60,820 nt of DNA from positions 1-60,820 of the forward strand of contig CAYGNP010000016.1 of assembly GCA_964351365.1 (NCBI GenBank). Direction: 5' to 3'. Position 1 is the first letter of the stretch. The number at the start of each line of letters is the position of its first letter. The stretch comes from UBA1672 sp964351365. GTDB lineage: Bacteria; Pseudomonadota; Alphaproteobacteria; Micavibrionales; Micavibrionaceae. A program made the position numbers and the translations under genes. The notes beneath the pieces were generated by a model. The model saw only the letters and a program-made list of their open reading frames with translations. It did not search any database and was not told the origin of the DNA. This document shows positions 26,245 to 33,359 of this stretch, one piece after another.

Positions 26245-27237
26245 TTATTTTCCAGAGCCGGTTTTAGACAAAGGATGTTTCTCTTCCACCGTTTCTTTGA
26301 GGTTTTCACCCAAAATATGTGTGTAGATTTGTGTCGTTGCAATATCGGCATGACCCAGCATTTTTTGCACTGAGCGGAGATCTGCACCGTTACTGAGCAG
26401 GTGTGTTGCAAAAGCGTGGCGAAGCACGTGAGGGCTTACGCGGCCATCATCGATCTTAGCGTCTTTTGCCAAATCTTTGAGAATTTGTGCAAAGCGCTGT
26501 CGTGTGAGGTGACCACTATTGGATGTTTTTGAGGGGAACAACCATTTGTTGTCCTTTAGTTCGGTTTCACCCGGAATATGCTGCTCACGGACATCGATGT
26601 ATTTCTTCAATGCTTTTTGCGCCGGGCCTGATAGTGGGACCATACGTTCCCTGCCTGCTTTGCCGGAAACAATCAGGAATTCTGTTTTGTCACCGATTGC
26701 AGAGAGAGGAAGACCAACCAATTCAGACACACGAAGGCCTGTTGCGTAGAGCATCTCAATCAGACACACCAGACGCACGCTCTCGGCATTGCCTTTTGCA
26801 CTTGCGGTGGTGATTAGTCTGTTGACTTCATCTTCACTTAGTGTTTTTGGCAATGTACGGCCCTGTTTCGGGCTTTCGATTGTTGTTGTTGGGTCGTCTT
26901 CACGCACGCCTTCAGAGACGAGGTAGCGATAGAACTGGCGAAGGGCAGATAAGCGGCGAGCAATTGTGCGAACCGCGGTCTTGCCTTTGCTAGGTGATTT
27001 AATGTTTGCTTTTTCTGACAAGTCCTTCAAGTAATCTTTCAGGTCATCAGTGGTTGCGCGGTCAATGTCTGAAGATTTTTTTTCCTTCAGGAATAAAGAT
27101 GTGTCCGCAAGGTCACGCCAGTATGCTTGGCGCGTGTTTAATGCTGCCCCGCGCTCAGTGGTTAACATATCTAAAAAAGACTCGATCAGTGGATTGAGAT
27201 CGGGTTTTGGTTTCGCTGGACGTCCAGGTTTAGCCAT
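26245..27237 (-). CDS. xerD: Tyrosine recombinase XerD
   Basis: Site-specific recombinase that resolves chromosome dimers at dif with XerC. The N-terminal SAM-like core-binding domain (about 15-110) is followed by the catalytic domain with Arg169 (ATGLRVSEL), Lys193, His270 and Arg273 (HVLRHAFATHLL), His296 and Tyr305 (TTQIYTHI). The ATG at 27237 has AAGGAG 9 bases upstream and gives 330 aa; the open frame extends to 27321 but without a ribosome binding site. The accA-xerD-aroK synteny supports the housekeeping role rather than an integrase. The leader contains a hairpin and a promoter. Confidence 0.93.
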   Translation of the reverse strand: MAKPGRPAKPKPDLNPLIESFLDMLTTERGAALNTRQAYWRDLADTSLFLKEKKSSDIDRATTDDLKDYLKDLSEKANIKSPSKGKTAVRTIARRLSALRQFYRYLVSEGVREDDPTTTIESPKQGRTLPKTLSEDEVNRLITTASAKGNAESVRLVCLIEMLYATGLRVSELVGLPLSAIGDKTEFLIVSGKAGRERMVPLSGPAQKALKKYIDVREQHIPGETELKDNKWLFPSKTSNSGHLTRQRFAQILKDLAKDAKIDDGRVSPHVLRHAFATHLLSNGADLRSVQKMLGHADIATTQIYTHILGENLKETVEEKHPLSKTGSGK

Positions 27238-27370
27238 TTTGTGTGCTCCTTTTATTATTATTTTAAATTTTTTAATTACTCTCTCAGTTTTTAAATAAAG
27301 ACGTCCTGTTTTAAAATGCACACTCGTGCTCTTTCAAGCCGTATGTTTCGTTTTTTAGCAGAACCCCCAA

Positions 27371-27413
27371 AATATGATTTTCAAACATTTTTTTTCGTTT
27401 TCAAAATCATATT
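27371..27413 (-). promoter_or_regulatory. Long inverted repeat at the start of the xerD leader
   Basis: AATATGATTTT (27371-27381) and AAAATCATATT (27403-27413) are perfect 11-bp inverted arms, with further partial A/T pairing across the 21-nt spacer. The predicted transcript would begin about 3 nt upstream, so the hairpin would cap the 5' end of the roughly 180-nt xerD leader. Confidence 0.5.
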
Positions 27414-27422
27414 GCGGAGCAT

Positions 27423-27451
27423 TGTATACTCCTAATTTTTGCTCGAGTCAA
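27423..27451 (-). promoter_or_regulatory. Sigma70-type promoter for xerD
   Basis: On the minus strand, TTGACT (27446-27451) and TATACA (27423-27428) are separated by 17 bp. The start site would be near 27416, leaving a leader of about 180 nt before the xerD ATG. The gene-free stretch 27238-27550 otherwise holds only AT-rich sequence and the hairpin at 27371-27413. Confidence 0.55.
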
Positions 27452-27550
27452 AATCGTTTTCATAAATATTTTACTGTTTTATGCTTTTTTTATAATTTGT
27501 CAATATTTTCTATAATACATGCTTTTGTAACTGGTGGATAGTTTTGTGTT

Positions 27551-27694
27551 TTATTTGATGGAATAAGCAGTTTGAGGGATGGTTTTGACCACTTTTTCTT
27601 GGGGTATTGTGACGTCATTCATGGCTATAAACGTTGTCAAGCCTACGATTATGAAGATGAAAGATGCGAATAAAATCTTTAAAATGAATGACAT
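27551..27694 (-). CDS. Small conserved-type single-pass membrane protein (47 aa)
   Basis: A 47-codon frame starting MSFILKILFASFIF with one hydrophobic helix (residues 2-24), then a short polar tail (NDVTIPQEKVVKTIP). Its layout matches the tiny inner-membrane protein found next to xerD and aroK in many Rhodospirillales-type genomes, where a helix is followed by a P-x-x-x-x-EK-x-x-P tail. It is divergent from aroK by 55 bp. Function is unknown. The ribosome binding site is weak (CAGGA, somewhat distant). Confidence 0.65.
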   Translation of the reverse strand: MSFILKILFASFIFIIVGLTTFIAMNDVTIPQEKVVKTIPQTAYSIK

Positions 27695-27749
27695 CTGGGC
27701 GAGTGTTCCTGCTTGTTAAATGCTCATCTAGTCTGTAAACAGTGGGTGT

Positions 27750-28328
27750 ATGTATAGCAAGGATAAATCGTTTTTAAAAGATATGGATAAAAAAATCATT
27801 GATATTATTAGGCTCAAGCTGGATAGACCTGTGGTTTTTGTGGGCATGATGGGGTGTGGAAAAAGCGAGTTATCACAGGAGTTTGCGCGTATTGTTGGGC
27901 TTTGCGCATATGATGTTGACCGTTTGATTGAGGCAGAGCAGGGGCGAAGCATCAGTGAGATTTTTGAAAAAGATGGAGAGATGTATTTTCGGGCCCTTGA
28001 GGCGAAAAAAATTATAGAGCTTTTAGCCTCAGGCACGGGCATTATTGCGACGGGTGGTGGTGCGCTTATGAATCCTGATGTCCTTGGGGCTATTCAGGTG
28101 AGCGCGATTTCAATCTGGCTAAAAACTGATGAGGATATTCTTGTGAAGCGTTTAAAAGGGGATAAAACGCGCCCGATGCTTGCAGGTGGTGATCTTGAGA
28201 AGCGGGTTAAGGAATTGCTGGTTTTGCGCACTCCATTGTATGCGCAGGCGGATATTCAGATTAGTAATAATGGTGATTTGGTTGAGGCGCTCGATCAAAT
28301 TGGGCGCGCGCTTGCGGACTATTTATGA
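27750..28328 (+). CDS. aroK: Shikimate kinase AroK
   Basis: Phosphorylates shikimate at the 3-OH, the fifth step of chorismate synthesis. The P-loop is GMMGCGKS at 32-39, the shikimate-binding Asp is in YDVDRLIE, the GGG triplet is in ATGGGAL, and the lid contains DKTRPMLAG. Length 192 aa. A second start at 27783 (MDKKIIDII) is possible. aroB follows 13 bp later, so the two are co-transcribed. Confidence 0.94.
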   Translation: MYSKDKSFLKDMDKKIIDIIRLKLDRPVVFVGMMGCGKSELSQEFARIVGLCAYDVDRLIEAEQGRSISEIFEKDGEMYFRALEAKKIIELLASGTGIIATGGGALMNPDVLGAIQVSAISIWLKTDEDILVKRLKGDKTRPMLAGGDLEKRVKELLVLRTPLYAQADIQISNNGDLVEALDQIGRALADYL

Positions 28329-28341
28329 TATAGAAGGCAGA

Positions 28342-29439
28342 ATGACGATTAAGACTTTAGAAATTGATTTAGGTGAGCGGCACTATGAGATTATCATTGG
28401 AAGCGGCGTTTTGGCCGATGCTGCGCGTCTTTTGCCCTTTGATGTGGCAGGCAAAAAGTGCTTTTTTATTACTGACGTGAATGCTCAGAGCTATGCTGAG
28501 ACGCTTAAGGGCGTTATTGGTGCAGAGTTTTGTGAGATTCTTGTTTTGCCCTTTGGTGAGGCGACGAAGTCTTATGAGTATCTGGTTAAGGTACATGAGT
28601 GGATGCTGTCGCATAATATCCACCGTAATTCTATAGTTTTTGCTATTGGTGGCGGAGTGATCGGTGATCTGGCCGGGTTTGCTGCGGCGAGCATTTTGCG
28701 CGGGGTTCCTTTTGTGCAGATTCCAACGACGTTGCTCGCTCAGGTTGATAGCTCGGTCGGCGGTAAGACGGGGATAAATACATCATATGGTAAAAACCTT
28801 GTAGGTAGTTTTTATCAACCGAGCGCTGTGATTGCTGATATCGAGACACTGAAGACTTTGCCTAAGCGTGAATTGCAAGCGGGCTATGCTGAGGTTGTTA
28901 AATATGGGTTGATTGGAGATTTGGCTTTTTTTGAATGGCTGGAGGGGCATGGCGGTGATGTTCTCGATTTGAAAGAGACGGCAATTTCTCATGCGATTGA
29001 GGTGAGTTGCCGGGCAAAGGCGAAAATTGTTGAAGCCGATGAGCGGGAGGGCGGCGTGCGCGCGCTGCTTAATCTTGGGCATACGTTCGGGCATGCGCTG
29101 GAGGCGGCGGCAGGCTATGATGGCACATTGCTGCATGGTGAGGGGGTTGCGATCGGTACGGTCATGGCCTATGCGCTAGGGGAGAAGATGGGCAGCTGTC
29201 ATGCGGATGATGTGAAGCGGGTTAAGGGGCATTTTTCCAGTGCCGGCTTGCCTGTTCATGCGGCGGCGATCAAGGCTAGTGTTCCAGAGCTTATTGCCAC
29301 GATGCGCCGGGATAAAAAGGCAGTGGATGATAAAATGATCTTTATAGTGCCCAAAGGGATTGGTGATGCGTTTGTTTGTTCTGATGTGCCTGAGGGGTAT
29401 GTGCGTGAAATTCTTGAGCAATCTTTAGCCGGGGAGTAG
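28342..29439 (+). CDS. aroB: 3-dehydroquinate synthase AroB
   Basis: Converts DAHP to 3-dehydroquinate with NAD and a divalent metal. The start ATG at 28342 (MTIKTLEIDLGERHYEI, 365 aa) has AAGG just upstream; the frame is open into aroK but unlikely to be used. Motifs: GGGVIGDLAGFAA, QVDSSVGGKTGIN, FYQPSAV, YAEVVKYGLIGD, and the metal ligands in NLGHTFGHALE and LLHGEGVAIG. It lies between aroK and the CorC-type gene, the usual order. Confidence 0.96.
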   Translation: MTIKTLEIDLGERHYEIIIGSGVLADAARLLPFDVAGKKCFFITDVNAQSYAETLKGVIGAEFCEILVLPFGEATKSYEYLVKVHEWMLSHNIHRNSIVFAIGGGVIGDLAGFAAASILRGVPFVQIPTTLLAQVDSSVGGKTGINTSYGKNLVGSFYQPSAVIADIETLKTLPKRELQAGYAEVVKYGLIGDLAFFEWLEGHGGDVLDLKETAISHAIEVSCRAKAKIVEADEREGGVRALLNLGHTFGHALEAAAGYDGTLLHGEGVAIGTVMAYALGEKMGSCHADDVKRVKGHFSSAGLPVHAAAIKASVPELIATMRRDKKAVDDKMIFIVPKGIGDAFVCSDVPEGYVREILEQSLAGE

Positions 29440-29445
29440 TTATTT

Positions 29446-30717
29446 ATGGAACTTTCTTTTTATCTTTCTGTTTTTGCAATTCTTATTTTGCTTATTTTAT
29501 CTGGATTCTTTTCTGGGTCGGAGACGGCTTTTACGGCGGCGTCTAAAATAAGACTTATGACTCGTGAGCGTGAGGGGGATAAGCGCGCGGCTTTGGTGAA
29601 CCGTATCCGTGATAAGAAAGACCGTATGATTGGGGCGCTATTGCTGGGCAATAATGTTGTGAATATTATGGCCTCGGCGTTGGCGACCAGTGTCTTGATC
29701 AAGGTATTTGGCGAGGGGGTGGGTGTGGTTGTGGCAACGCTGCTGATGACTTTAATGGTTCTGGTTTTTGCAGAAGTATTGCCCAAAACGTATGCGTTTC
29801 ATCATGCAGAGACCCTTGCTATGCGCATTGCGCCAGCTATATGGGTTGTGATTAGAGTTTTTGCGCCTGTGACCGAGGCTGTTACATGGATCGTACGCGG
29901 TGTTTTGCAAGTTTTCGGGGTTGATATTTCCAAGGTTGCGGCCGGTTCGCACCTTGAGTTATTGCGGGGGGCGATTGACATGCATCATGGGCCCGAGCAG
30001 GAGACTCTGGAACAGCGAGCTATGCTGCGCTCAATTTTGGATCTGGCGGAGGTGGATCTCGAGGAGATTATGATTCACCGAAAGAACGTCACGATGATTG
30101 ATGTGGATCAGCCTGTGGAAAAAATTGTAGAAGATGTGCTTAACAGTCCCTATACACGATTGCCGTTGTGGAAGGATAATCCGGATAATATTGTCGGTGT
30201 TTTACATTCCAAGCAGTTGTTGCGCGAGCTAATGGATGTTGGCGGGGATGTCACACGGCTGGATTTGACCAATATTTTGATGAAACCCTGGTTTACGCCA
30301 GAGACAACTACGCTGTATGACCAGTTGCAGGCCTTTCGTGAGCGGAAAGAACATTTTGCCATGGTTGTGGATGAGTATGGGTCGTTCATGGGTATTGTGA
30401 CGCTTGAGGATATTCTGGAGGAGATTGTCGGGGAGATTGATGATGAGCATGATGAGTCCATGCAAGGCGTGCGCAAACTCTCCAGCGGTGCCTATATGAT
30501 TGATGGTAGTGTAACGATTAGGGATTTAAACCGTGAATTTGACTGGGGATTGCCAGCGGAGGAATATTCAACGCTGGCGGGGCTGATTTTATTTGAGTCG
30601 CAAATGGTGCCTGAGGTAGGGCAGTCCTTCCGGTTTCATGGCTTTCAAATGGATATAACGCGCAAGCAGCGCAATCAGCTTACGATGGTTAAGGTTACGC
30701 CGCCGAAGACAAAATAG
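29446..30717 (+). CDS. HlyC/CorC-family (CNNM-like) ion transporter
   Basis: Membrane protein with an N-terminal DUF21 (CNNM) domain of about four helices (residues 1-190, with SGFFSGSETAFTAAS and FAEVLPKTYA), a tandem CBS pair (about 215-335, with MIHRKNVTMID and VVDEYGSFMGIVTLEDILEEIVGEI) and a C-terminal CorC_HlyC domain (about 345-420). Related proteins move Mg2+ or support Mg/Co homeostasis. It starts 6 bp after aroB, in a likely aroK-aroB-corC operon. The 3' end overlaps the aldo/keto reductase by 23 bp. Confidence 0.92.
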   Translation: MELSFYLSVFAILILLILSGFFSGSETAFTAASKIRLMTREREGDKRAALVNRIRDKKDRMIGALLLGNNVVNIMASALATSVLIKVFGEGVGVVVATLLMTLMVLVFAEVLPKTYAFHHAETLAMRIAPAIWVVIRVFAPVTEAVTWIVRGVLQVFGVDISKVAAGSHLELLRGAIDMHHGPEQETLEQRAMLRSILDLAEVDLEEIMIHRKNVTMIDVDQPVEKIVEDVLNSPYTRLPLWKDNPDNIVGVLHSKQLLRELMDVGGDVTRLDLTNILMKPWFTPETTTLYDQLQAFRERKEHFAMVVDEYGSFMGIVTLEDILEEIVGEIDDEHDESMQGVRKLSSGAYMIDGSVTIRDLNREFDWGLPAEEYSTLAGLILFESQMVPEVGQSFRFHGFQMDITRKQRNQLTMVKVTPPKTK

Positions 30718-31471
30718 CGTTTGCAGTTTTTACATTTTCTTCCAAATGTTTGGGATTGATTGTTCCTATGATTAAGCTGTTTACGCCTTTATGCACAAAA
30801 GCGTGACGCATGGCTTGCTCGATGTTTGCGTTATGGCCGCTGGAGAGAACTTTTTTCAAAATTATGGCTTTGTTGTGTTTTTGTGCCATGTCCAGAACCG
30901 GTTTTTCCTCCGTATAATCCGGGGTATATGTTGCCATGACCATATCCATCAATTCCAGCGTTTTCAGGCCACCGGCGCAGGTTTTTGTAGATGCACCGAT
31001 GGATTTGACCAGGCCTTGCTCTTTGAAGTTTTGCATGGTTTTGATGAGGGGGGCATTGTTTAGTATATCCAGATCGTTTCCATCTGAGTGGATAAGCAGG
31101 GCGTCGAGGTAATCGGTGTTTAGTCGTTTGAGTGAGCGATCAAGACTGTATTTGAAATGGTCGGGTGTGAAGATATGGGTTGATTCTCCGTTTTCGAATT
31201 CTTCACCGATTTTGCCGATAAGAATCCAGTCTTTACGCTGGTCTTGCAGGAGGCGGCCAAGGCGCTCTTCGCTATGGCCATAAGCGGGGGCAGTATCGAG
31301 CAAGTTTATGCCCAGCTTTTTGGCAAGATTCATGAGATTGTGCAGGTCTTCTTCTGTTGGCAAAGCAAATCCTTGGGGGTATTTAACGCCCTGGTTGCGG
31401 CCAAACTTGACTGTTCCAAGGCCGATGCGTGAGGCAAGCAATCCTGTGGTGCCTAGCTTAGTTTTGTCCAT
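30695..31471 (-). CDS. Aldo/keto reductase
   Basis: NAD(P)H-dependent TIM-barrel oxidoreductase. The N-terminal LGTTGLLASRIGLGTVKFGRNQG block, the catalytic Asp/Tyr region LLDTAPAYGHSEERLGRLL, YLDALLIHSDG with the active-site His, and the cofactor-binding SLIIGTINPKHLEENV near the end are all present. The ATG at 31471 (258 aa) lies inside the end of the FAD oxidoreductase, giving a 19-bp overlap and probable coupling. Substrate is unknown; a role with the adjacent FAD enzyme is inferred. Confidence 0.88.
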   Translation of the reverse strand: MDKTKLGTTGLLASRIGLGTVKFGRNQGVKYPQGFALPTEEDLHNLMNLAKKLGINLLDTAPAYGHSEERLGRLLQDQRKDWILIGKIGEEFENGESTHIFTPDHFKYSLDRSLKRLNTDYLDALLIHSDGNDLDILNNAPLIKTMQNFKEQGLVKSIGASTKTCAGGLKTLELMDMVMATYTPDYTEEKPVLDMAQKHNKAIILKKVLSSGHNANIEQAMRHAFVHKGVNSLIIGTINPKHLEENVKTANAILSSAA

Positions 31472-32574
31472 TTTGCCGTATCCCATGGCGTTTGAGCAAA
31501 TTCTGCATTTGGTAAATTGATTGCAGTTTGCTGATGTGAGGGGTCAAAATCAATGTGCTTTAGGACCATATCGCTGAGTAGGGGGGCGAAAGTCAGCTTG
31601 GTTGGCCAGCAATATAGCGTGTTGCCGGCGCGGTGGATTGATGGTGTGTCTGGCATCCATCCGTCCGTCACTGATTTTCCTTCTATGCGGTCGATGGGCA
31701 GGGCGGCCCACTCAGCGGTCGAAAAATCAAGGTTAGGCATATATTTATGAAAGGCGTTGAGGGCAGATTTATACATATCAAGGGGGTCGTCGTCTTTTTT
31801 TCGCTCGGCGATGCCGCCGCCAAGATACCACACGAGTTCTCCGTTTAGAGTTTTATGCGTGGTTATGGAGGCAATGGGTTTGTCGGTTTTGCCAACGAGA
31901 TGCGCAAAAAGTGGAAAGGGAGCATTTTTCATCATGCCCTGGAGGAGGGGACGCTTTTGTGTTTCAAGGCCTTTGTCATGCGCATTATTTTTTGCGATGA
32001 GGTGATTGCTCTGTGCGCTGGTGAATATAATCAGTTTGGGGTTTATGTTATTGAGAATGGTTTCATCAGCTTTTTTTATGCAGTCGCGATATGGTTCCGC
32101 CAGGGCGCGTAGCAGACTTGGAACGTCCAGCACTGGTTCATCCATATAGATCAGCGAGCCTTTAAACCCGGATGCTTTTAATTCTTCAGGCCAATTTTGA
32201 GGTATGATTTCATGGACGTTATTACCGAGTGCTTTTTGTGTGACAAGTTTTGTGAGGCCACCAAAAAATCCGGGCGGGATGAGCAGGTGCTGTGATTGCG
32301 CATTTATTTTTGTGGCTGTGAGGTCGGTTTTAATGGCATCACGCCAGAGGTCGGGCATTGCGCTGATGGATTTTGCCAGTGTGCTGACTTTGCCGGCGAG
32401 GGAAAATTTTAGGCCCGAATGAATGATTCCTTGAGCAGCGATGGTTTGGCCGCAGCCGATTGATTTTTTTTCAAACAAGATTGCGTCGTACCCCATTTTC
32501 CTGAGGCGGTGAAGGAGCCAAAGTCCGGCGATTCCTGCGCCGAAGATGGCTATGTCAGGGCTTTTTTTATCCAT
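31453..32574 (-). CDS. NAD(P)/FAD-dependent oxidoreductase (DAO-like)
   Basis: The N-terminal FAD-binding Rossmann motif IAIFGAGIAGLWLLHRLRKMG at about 8-28 is followed by FEKKSIGCGQTIAAQGIIHSG, as in the D-amino-acid/glycine oxidase fold. The rest is less conserved; a late LYCWPTKLTFAPLLSD segment resembles the second FAD-contact region. Length 373 aa. It is cytoplasmic by sequence. It sits between an FkbM methyltransferase (3-bp gap) and an aldo/keto reductase (overlapping). The substrate cannot be inferred. Confidence 0.85.
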   Translation of the reverse strand: MDKKSPDIAIFGAGIAGLWLLHRLRKMGYDAILFEKKSIGCGQTIAAQGIIHSGLKFSLAGKVSTLAKSISAMPDLWRDAIKTDLTATKINAQSQHLLIPPGFFGGLTKLVTQKALGNNVHEIIPQNWPEELKASGFKGSLIYMDEPVLDVPSLLRALAEPYRDCIKKADETILNNINPKLIIFTSAQSNHLIAKNNAHDKGLETQKRPLLQGMMKNAPFPLFAHLVGKTDKPIASITTHKTLNGELVWYLGGGIAERKKDDDPLDMYKSALNAFHKYMPNLDFSTAEWAALPIDRIEGKSVTDGWMPDTPSIHRAGNTLYCWPTKLTFAPLLSDMVLKHIDFDPSHQQTAINLPNAEFAQTPWDTAKWTKLS

Positions 32575-32577
32575 AAA

Positions 32578-33339
32578 TCAGGCTTTTAGTTTTTCGATTA
32601 ACTCAGTGTCGGATTGTCTTACAGCAATAAAATTTGGGCCTGAATTGAAATCATTAAGAGCATAGCTCCAATCTGTGAATTCAACTTTCCCTCTACGTAA
32701 TTTTCCAACTTTATAGCCTTTTTCTGAGAAAAATTTGAAGAAATCACGCATTAAGAATTTTGTATCGCCATTGGTATAGCCGTATTCAAACTGAATAAGT
32801 CTGATGCGTTGCTCATCGAGCATTTTTGCGAACCCTGTCAGGACTAAATGCTCTGCTCCCTCAACGTCAATTTTTAGGAAATCTATGTTATTTACTTTAT
32901 TGGTTTGGCAATAATCATCACCTTTTTGTAATTGTGCTTTTTTAAGTTTTGGGGCGATTTTTTTGTCATGATAATCAACATCTAAAAGAATTGTATTTAC
33001 GCCGGAATTATCTCCATAGTCTTTATATTCTATGGTTTCATTTTCGTTTGAGAGGCCGAAATTATTTAAGTGGCAATTTTTTGAAGTCGTATTTTTTTGC
33101 AGGGATTTGTAAGTTTGCTCTGATATTTCAAAACAATGAATCTCTGCGTTTTTATAATGCTTTAGTGCGTGCGCGGTCCAAGATCCTATATTTGCACCGA
33201 CATCAAAAATTACTTTAAACCCCAGATCAGATGTCTGTTTTAGTATCCATTCCTCACCGTTTTTGGCAAAATTATAGGAATAGCCATCTACCCATTTGAT
33301 GTATTTTTTTGCTTTGCGGTAGGCGAGTTGTTTAAGCAT
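32578..33339 (-). CDS. FkbM-family SAM-dependent methyltransferase
   Basis: FkbM-type enzymes O-methylate sugars or secondary metabolites, often on surface glycans. The SAM motif is VIFDVGANIGSW near 44-55, followed by the acidic partner in IHCFEISEQTYKSL and the FkbM signature NNIDFLKIDVEGAEHLVLTG near 150-170. Length 253 aa. The gene is clearly more A+T-rich than secA and the FAD gene beside it, which suggests transfer from elsewhere. It may belong with the two downstream oxidoreductases in a small modification operon (inference). Confidence 0.88.
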   Translation of the reverse strand: MLKQLAYRKAKKYIKWVDGYSYNFAKNGEEWILKQTSDLGFKVIFDVGANIGSWTAHALKHYKNAEIHCFEISEQTYKSLQKNTTSKNCHLNNFGLSNENETIEYKDYGDNSGVNTILLDVDYHDKKIAPKLKKAQLQKGDDYCQTNKVNNIDFLKIDVEGAEHLVLTGFAKMLDEQRIRLIQFEYGYTNGDTKFLMRDFFKFFSEKGYKVGKLRRGKVEFTDWSYALNDFNSGPNFIAVRQSDTELIEKLKA

Positions 33340-33359
33340 TAAATTTTCCTATGATTATA

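Noticed and set aside
26245..27237. xerD as the integrase of a mobile element
   Set aside because: The accA - xerD - aroK synteny and full XerD motifs indicate the housekeeping recombinase; no attachment site, tRNA or cargo genes are present.
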